Assembly: GCA_964466185.1 (NCBI GenBank)
Contig: CAYXMS010000003.1
Location: 1-64,000 of the forward strand
Length of the DNA stretch: 64,000 nucleotides
Direction of reading: 5' to 3'
DNA from: CAZTYI01 sp964466185
GTDB taxonomy: Bacteria > Chlamydiota > Chlamydiia > Chlamydiales > SM23-39
A program made the translations under genes and the position numbers. The notes under the pieces were generated by a model, which saw nothing but the letters and a program-made list of their open reading frames with translations, did no database searches and had not been told where the DNA came from. Of this stretch, positions 59,723-64,000 are shown piece after piece. How positions within the stretch are numbered: position 1 is the first letter of the stretch; the number at the start of each line of letters is the position of its first letter.

Positions 59723-60852
59723 GTAGATTTTGTTTTTTTTAACTGTATTTTATTTAAAATGTGATCTTTGTATTTTTTAATCCATATTTTTAATTTTTCC
59801 CAGAAAAATATTAGGATCAAAGGCAGCCATATTAAAATGAAAGCGGAGCCGCTGCCATTTTCTGTTAGAATAAAAAAAGCGTCCATTAAAGTATAAAATC
59901 CAATAAAACAGAACAAGGCAAAAGCAGTTACTATAAAAATATAGTTGCTTTGTCTGGAAAAACGAAACAGCCAAGGAGTTATTACAATTGGTATTAAAAG
60001 CGGAATTAAAGGCATAGCTAATTTATAGTTGAGATGGGCGCTTAAGGCTGATTTTTCTTTATAAGAGGAAAAATGCTTTTGTAAAAATTGCCAAATCAAG
60101 GTAGTTATGGACCTTTCTTCAAAGGGGACTAGAAAAGCCGAACTTTTATGATCAAAGTAGATATTTTTAAAAGTAAAGCGAAGATAAGAATCTGTTTTGG
60201 TTAAAAAACTTTTGTCATTTTGTATAAAGTGATCGACAAAATGCCCAAGGGGGGGAGTTTGGTTTAAGTCTAAATTTTTAATGTGGTAAATTTCATTTTT
60301 TAAAAGCCAAAAAACATCGAATAACTGATTGCTGATAGCGTCATATCGACTGTAGATTAATTTGCTGCCGTTTTTCAATATGACGGACTGGACATTAATA
60401 TTTTTTTCTTTTCTTTGGCTATGCAGATGTTGTTTTTTAAATAAATGGACTGTTCTTAATGCTTTGGGGTATTGAAATTCTGTATTACAATAAGATAGTA
60501 AAGATAGAAAAATGCCAATGTAAATTAGAGGCCGAATAATTTTTTGTCTGGAAAGGCCTGCCATTTGCAAGGCCAAAATTTCGTTGTTGCGATTCATGGA
60601 ACCGATAACTTTGATAGTCGCCAAAAGAAAACCTAAAGAAAGAAAAAGATTTAAATATAGGCTGATTTGGTAATAGTAATAGATGAAAAATTGCCACAGT
60701 GAGGCTTTTCCAATAGTGAAAAATCGAGGCCCTCTAAGGGAAAAATCTAAAATAAAAAAGAAACAATATATGGCCAGAATGAATAGCAGCAGAAATTTAA
60801 TGGATTCTTGGAAAATAAGTTTTTGATAGATTTTTTTTATTTTAAGATTCAT
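59719..60852 (-). CDS. lptG: LPS export permease, YjgP/YjgQ family (LptG position)
   Basis: 377 residues, six membrane helices with a large periplasmic beta-jellyroll domain between helices 3 and 4. Typical parts are YYYYQISLYLNLFLSLGFLL, NEILALQMAGLSRQKIIRPL and the C-terminal KLAMPLIPLLIPIVI. With its partner it forms the membrane part of the LptBFG extractor of lipopolysaccharide. LptF and LptG are hard to tell apart; the name follows gene order. It starts in an ATGA overlap with lptF. Confidence 0.85.
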   Translation of the reverse strand: MNLKIKKIYQKLIFQESIKFLLLFILAIYCFFFILDFSLRGPRFFTIGKASLWQFFIYYYYQISLYLNLFLSLGFLLATIKVIGSMNRNNEILALQMAGLSRQKIIRPLIYIGIFLSLLSYCNTEFQYPKALRTVHLFKKQHLHSQRKEKNINVQSVILKNGSKLIYSRYDAISNQLFDVFWLLKNEIYHIKNLDLNQTPPLGHFVDHFIQNDKSFLTKTDSYLRFTFKNIYFDHKSSAFLVPFEERSITTLIWQFLQKHFSSYKEKSALSAHLNYKLAMPLIPLLIPIVITPWLFRFSRQSNYIFIVTAFALFCFIGFYTLMDAFFILTENGSGSAFILIWLPLILIFFWEKLKIWIKKYKDHILNKIQLKKTKST

Positions 60853-61937
60853 AGCCGGCCTTTGGATATTCGTCTAATGGAATAAAGAGAAATTAATAAA
60901 ATTAACGGTTGCACTAGTACATAAATTAAAGCAGCAGATAAAGGATGTGATTTAAGTGCTTTAGCAGCGATAAAGCTGGCGAGAATAAAAAGTGCTAAAA
61001 AAGCGGCTGTCAGCAGTTTTTTTTTGGATTCTATCCGTCCAATTTCAATGCCATAGGAAATGCCAATCAAGGTAAAAGAAAAGACTGAAATGGAAATAGC
61101 CAGTCTTCTGATAATTTCTAGATAAAGCAGTTGTTTTTTAGTTTTTTCTTGCATTTTAGCACAGGCTAAAAGCATTTTAGTAGGCAAATGTAAAGAGTTG
61201 ATAGAAAAACTGTCGGATTTCATGAATTTAGTTACTTTTTTAGCTTCTGTTTTCATTAGATCTTGATTTTCAATAATTAGCGTATCGAATTGGTTGGGAT
61301 TTTCTAAATGATGTGAAATAATAGAGACTTTAGAGCCTACGAGCACATCATTATTTTCTAAATATAGATGTTTAGCTCTAATTAAAGAGAGTTTTCCATT
61401 ATATCGATTAGGAGTGATAAAGATTAAATTTTTGGCCGAGTTTTTATCAGCTGTTGTTTCCAGGTCTATAAATGCTTTTTTTATTTTTAAAAGTTTTGGT
61501 TTTTCTAAAAGAAAAATGGGATTGAAAGAAATTTGGCTGTGGGCGATTTTTTTAGAAGCATTAATACATCGTGGTGAAACTTCCGAAGCCAGGTAAAAAT
61601 TAAGTATGCTGATGAGTAAAGCGGTATATAAAATAGGAGCTGTAATTTTTTTAAAAGAAAAACCGCTGGCGCGTAGTACAGTTAGTTCATGTGTTTTAGA
61701 GAATTTGTGAAAAAGCAGCATCGCAGAGATTAGACAAGATATGGGAATAGCTATCGGCAGGATATGGGGAATTTGATAGAGGGTATAAAAAAAGACTTTG
61801 CCAATATCTGTAGTTAGCGCTGCGAATCTGGCTATTTCTTTTAATCTGGTAATTAAAAGTACGCAAACAAAGCCAAAAGTAGAAAGCAAAAAAACTTTTA
61901 TATAAATGGCTGTTAAATAGCGCCAGATTAAAGGCAT
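60849..61937 (-). CDS. lptF: LPS export permease, YjgP/YjgQ family (LptF position)
   Basis: 362 residues with the same layout. The first helix pair is YIKVFLLSTFGFVCVLLITR, then IAIPISCLISAMLLFHKFSK and the coupling-helix-like THELTVLRASGFSFKKITAP. The periplasmic part contains FINPNRYNGKLS-like strands; the helices near the end match the family. It is divergent from tilS, an arrangement also found around CT839-CT840 in Chlamydia as I recall. Confidence 0.85.
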   Translation of the reverse strand: MPLIWRYLTAIYIKVFLLSTFGFVCVLLITRLKEIARFAALTTDIGKVFFYTLYQIPHILPIAIPISCLISAMLLFHKFSKTHELTVLRASGFSFKKITAPILYTALLISILNFYLASEVSPRCINASKKIAHSQISFNPIFLLEKPKLLKIKKAFIDLETTADKNSAKNLIFITPNRYNGKLSLIRAKHLYLENNDVLVGSKVSIISHHLENPNQFDTLIIENQDLMKTEAKKVTKFMKSDSFSINSLHLPTKMLLACAKMQEKTKKQLLYLEIIRRLAISISVFSFTLIGISYGIEIGRIESKKKLLTAAFLALFILASFIAAKALKSHPLSAALIYVLVQPLILLISLYSIRRISKGRL

Positions 61938-62046
61938 GAAAAACCCACTAATTAAGGTAAAATTAATATTTTACATTACTCTTTTAGAGATTTAGTTTAG
62001 ATTTTTTGAGATTATTTTTGTAGGCTATTTCGAAGTTTATGCTAAT

Positions 62047-63576
62047 ATGTTTTGTATTATGTTTGATAAAAAATACAATGAAATAGCTGCTTTTTTGCAA
62101 AGCAAACAGCCTTTTCGAGGGCCTTTGATTTTAGCTTATTCCGGAGGTTTTGATTCGAAGGCTCTTTTATATTTGTTGTTAGAATTAAAAAAACAGCAAC
62201 AGCTTGATTTTGAGCTGGTTTTAGCCCATGTCGACCATGGTTGGAGAGAGGAAAGCTCTCAAGAGGCTGAAATTTTAAAAGAAGAGGCAAAACAACTAAA
62301 GCTTAAGTTTTTTCTAAAAAAGCTTTCTAAATATTCAAAAACAGATTTGTCAAAAGCGGCTATTTTGCCAAAAAATCAGGAAGCTGTCTGCCGCAGGCTA
62401 AGATTGGAATTTTTTCAACAACTTTATTTTGAATTAAAAGCATCTTATCTTCTGTTTGCTCACCAAAAAGATGATTTGCAAGAAACGGTTTTAAAAAGAT
62501 TTTTAGAAGGTGCGGATTTAACTTTTTTATCGGCTATGCAAAAGGAAAGTTTTTTATTGGACATGTATATTTTACGGCCTCTTTTATCTTTTTCTAAAAA
62601 AGAGCTTTTAGAATTTTTAAAAGTTCAAAAATTAAGGGCCATTAATGACAGAACCAATTTTGATTTTAAATATCAACGTTCGCGTCTGCGCCATTTGCTT
62701 TTGCCTAAACTAAAAGAAATTGTAGGTAAAAGGGTAGTTGATAATTTAGTCTATGCTTCCCAGCGCTCTTATGAGCTTAAGGCTTATTTAGATAGAAGGG
62801 TGAAAAAAGTATTTAAAACAAGAAAAAAGTCTGTTTTCGGAGTGTTTTTAGAGTTTGAAACTTCCGGTTTTTGGGATTTGGATTTTTTTGAAAAACAGTA
62901 TTTGATCAAAAAACTTTTTACGGATGCTGGTTTTAATTTAACAAGATCTGTTTTATCTAGAATTTTAGATTTTTTAAATAAAACCAAGCCTTGTCATAGC
63001 AGGTTTTTCTTAGCTCTTAAAGACGGAGATTTAATTATTGAGCAAAATATGATTTTTCTTTGGAACAGGTTAAATTTAAATTTTGAGCAAAAAATTTTGT
63101 TGCAAACGGGTCGCAGGAGAATGGGTTTTTGGGAATTAGAAGTATCTGAAATTAAAAAAAATAGAAAGCTTAAACTATCTTCTTGGAAGGAATTTTTATT
63201 TTCCGGCTCATGTGAGTTAATTCTACCTAAAGATTTATATTATTTGTCTTTCGACTTAAAACCAGATTTAAAAGCAAAAAATAAAAATTTGCTAACTCAT
63301 AATTTAGATAATCCGGTAACCGGTGTGGATAATTCAGCTGCCAGTCAAACGGTTGTCTTTGATCCATCAATTAAGCTTTGGGGTAAACGTTTAAATCATC
63401 ATTTGGCTGAAGAAAAAGTGCCATTTTTTTTACGAAAGAATTTTCCCCTTATTTTTAGAAAAGGAAAGCTTTTTTGCGATTTGCTGTCTGGAAAAAAGCG
63501 CTTTTCTGAAAAACCTTTTAAAAATATTTCTGAATTTTATCAAATAAAATTAATAATTAATCATAGCAATTTATAA
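62047..63576 (+). CDS. tilS: tRNA(Ile)-lysidine synthetase
   Basis: 509 residues, longer than most (about 320-470). It makes lysidine at C34 of the AUA-reading tRNA-Ile. The PP-loop is LAYSGGFDSKALL; DRTNFDFKYQRSRLRHLLLP and HQKDDLQETVLKRFL are typical TilS parts. The C-terminal TilS domain contains IKLWGKRLNHHLAEEKVP and FPLIFRKGKL. The extra length lies before that domain, including a low-conservation linker near 412-435. An ATG at 62059 is an alternative start. It precedes ftsH as in Chlamydia. Confidence 0.93.
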   Translation: MFCIMFDKKYNEIAAFLQSKQPFRGPLILAYSGGFDSKALLYLLLELKKQQQLDFELVLAHVDHGWREESSQEAEILKEEAKQLKLKFFLKKLSKYSKTDLSKAAILPKNQEAVCRRLRLEFFQQLYFELKASYLLFAHQKDDLQETVLKRFLEGADLTFLSAMQKESFLLDMYILRPLLSFSKKELLEFLKVQKLRAINDRTNFDFKYQRSRLRHLLLPKLKEIVGKRVVDNLVYASQRSYELKAYLDRRVKKVFKTRKKSVFGVFLEFETSGFWDLDFFEKQYLIKKLFTDAGFNLTRSVLSRILDFLNKTKPCHSRFFLALKDGDLIIEQNMIFLWNRLNLNFEQKILLQTGRRRMGFWELEVSEIKKNRKLKLSSWKEFLFSGSCELILPKDLYYLSFDLKPDLKAKNKNLLTHNLDNPVTGVDNSAASQTVVFDPSIKLWGKRLNHHLAEEKVPFFLRKNFPLIFRKGKLFCDLLSGKKRFSEKPFKNISEFYQIKLIINHSNL

Positions 63577-63612
63577 TAATAATTAACTAAACCCTAGTAG
63601 TTTATTGTTTAA

Positions 63613-63641
63613 AACAGAAGTTGTAACAGGTCTGTTTTTTA
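63613..63641 (+). terminator. possible terminator after tilS
   Basis: AACAGA (63613-63618) pairs with TCTGTT (63631-63636), loop of 12, then a short T-run. The stem is short, so the call is weak. The rest of 63577-63816 is AT-rich leader for ftsH. Confidence 0.35.
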
Positions 63642-63816
63642 TATATGCAAAGTTGCTTTCTTAGAAAACAACAGTTTTTTAATTGGTTTTTTGCTATAAA
63701 TATGATAGGTATGAAGAGAAAGTAAAAGAGGCCTATTTTCTTTGCCTTTATATTTGAAAGGGCTTATATTAATAGGTTTATAAATTATCAATAAACTTTA
63801 AAACAAAAATAGTGAT

Positions 63817-64000
63817 ATGGCGGATAAATTTAAAAATGATGGTAAAAAAGGTTTTTCAGGAGGCTTTTTTTTCTTTTTAATAACTCTTTTCATTGTCATC
63901 TTTACGATGCAGTCTTTGACTTCGGAAAAATTGGCTAAAGTTTCTTTTGCTCATCAAGTAGAGCATTTAGTTAATTTGGATTTAATAGTTCCTGAAGAGA
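63817..64000 (+). CDS. ftsH: ATP-dependent zinc metalloprotease FtsH, N-terminus (cut by window end)
   Basis: The first 61 residues from ATG 63817 are present. A short charged start (MADKFKNDGKKGFSGG) is followed by one membrane helix (FFFFLITLFIVIFTMQSL) and the beginning of the periplasmic domain. This layout and the position directly after tilS match FtsH of Chlamydia, whose protease degrades membrane proteins. The AAA and zinc-protease parts lie outside the window, so the call rests on N-terminus and synteny. Confidence 0.75.
   Translation, partial: MADKFKNDGKKGFSGGFFFFLITLFIVIFTMQSLTSEKLAKVSFAHQVEHLVNLDLIVPEE

Noticed and set aside
1..64000. CRISPR arrays, rRNA genes, riboswitches, intact insertion sequences, prophage
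   Set aside because: I looked for regular direct repeats, conserved rRNA or riboswitch cores and transposase or phage genes on both strands and found none convincing.

Overview
The window reads as the chromosome of a low-G+C (about one-third G+C by eye) member of the Chlamydiae, most likely an environmental, anaerobe-leaning lineage and not a classical Chlamydia. The chlamydial signals are a 1941-residue UvrA made of two UvrA copies in tandem, a PknD-type Ser/Thr kinase with a concanavalin-like domain, and neighbour pairs that I recall from Chlamydia genomes: valS-pknD, uvrA-pyk, lpxL near cdaA-cdaR, nusB-murB, phnP-like-hflX, lptF/lptG-tilS-ftsH. Genes unusual for that phylum point to life without oxygen: a class III (oxygen-sensitive) ribonucleotide reductase nrdD-nrdG and a membrane pyrophosphatase of the K+-independent type. 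Placement near the anaerobic 'Anoxychlamydiales'-like clades is an inference.

Layout. 0.1-4.2 kb: an amino-acid-type solute-binding protein translationally coupled to a divergent DAACS symporter, then a nitroreductase remnant and an O-antigen-ligase-like membrane protein. 4.3-13.4 kb: membrane pyrophosphatase, a YhcC-type radical SAM protein, an anchored alpha/beta hydrolase, a stand-alone chorismate mutase next to a U32-family RNA-hydroxylase-like protein, and nrdDG behind three phased NrdR-like boxes. 13.5-31.7 kb: small membrane and lipoproteins, NUDIX, valS, pknD, the double uvrA, pyruvate kinase, rsmE and lpxL. 31.7-37.1 kb: a copper-ATPase remnant, an ankyrin protein, a GT4 glycosyltransferase, the c-di-AMP pair cdaA-cdaR and a DnaQ-like exonuclease. 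37.4-47.8 kb: nusB, murB, PHP hydrolase, an exported neutral-sphingomyelinase-like protein, tRNA-Ala and tRNA-Ile, an EamA transporter, the queuosine-salvage pair yhhQ-tgt, malate dehydrogenase and a secreted cyclophilin. 47.8-64 kb: membrane protein, MBL hydrolase, hflX, marC, mtaB, a chlamydia-type hypothetical, ligA, miaB, rplM-rpsI, acyl-CoA thioesterase, lptF-lptG, tilS and the start of ftsH.

Themes. Many genes serve RNA modification (RsmE, U32, Tgt with YhhQ, MtaB, MiaB, TilS). The U32 gene lies in the same unit as a chorismate mutase; prephenate, the mutase product, is known to be needed for U32-dependent RNA hydroxylation. Envelope functions are spread over the window (LpxL, GT4, ligase-like protein, LptFG, MurB). 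Host-interaction candidates are the ankyrin protein, the sphingomyelinase-like protein and PknD. Genome reduction is visible as two readable gene corpses (nitroreductase, copper ATPase) and a set of dispersed hairpins that look like right ends or TnpB tails of IS200/IS605-type elements with no intact transposase nearby. No CRISPR array, intact insertion sequence or rRNA gene was seen.
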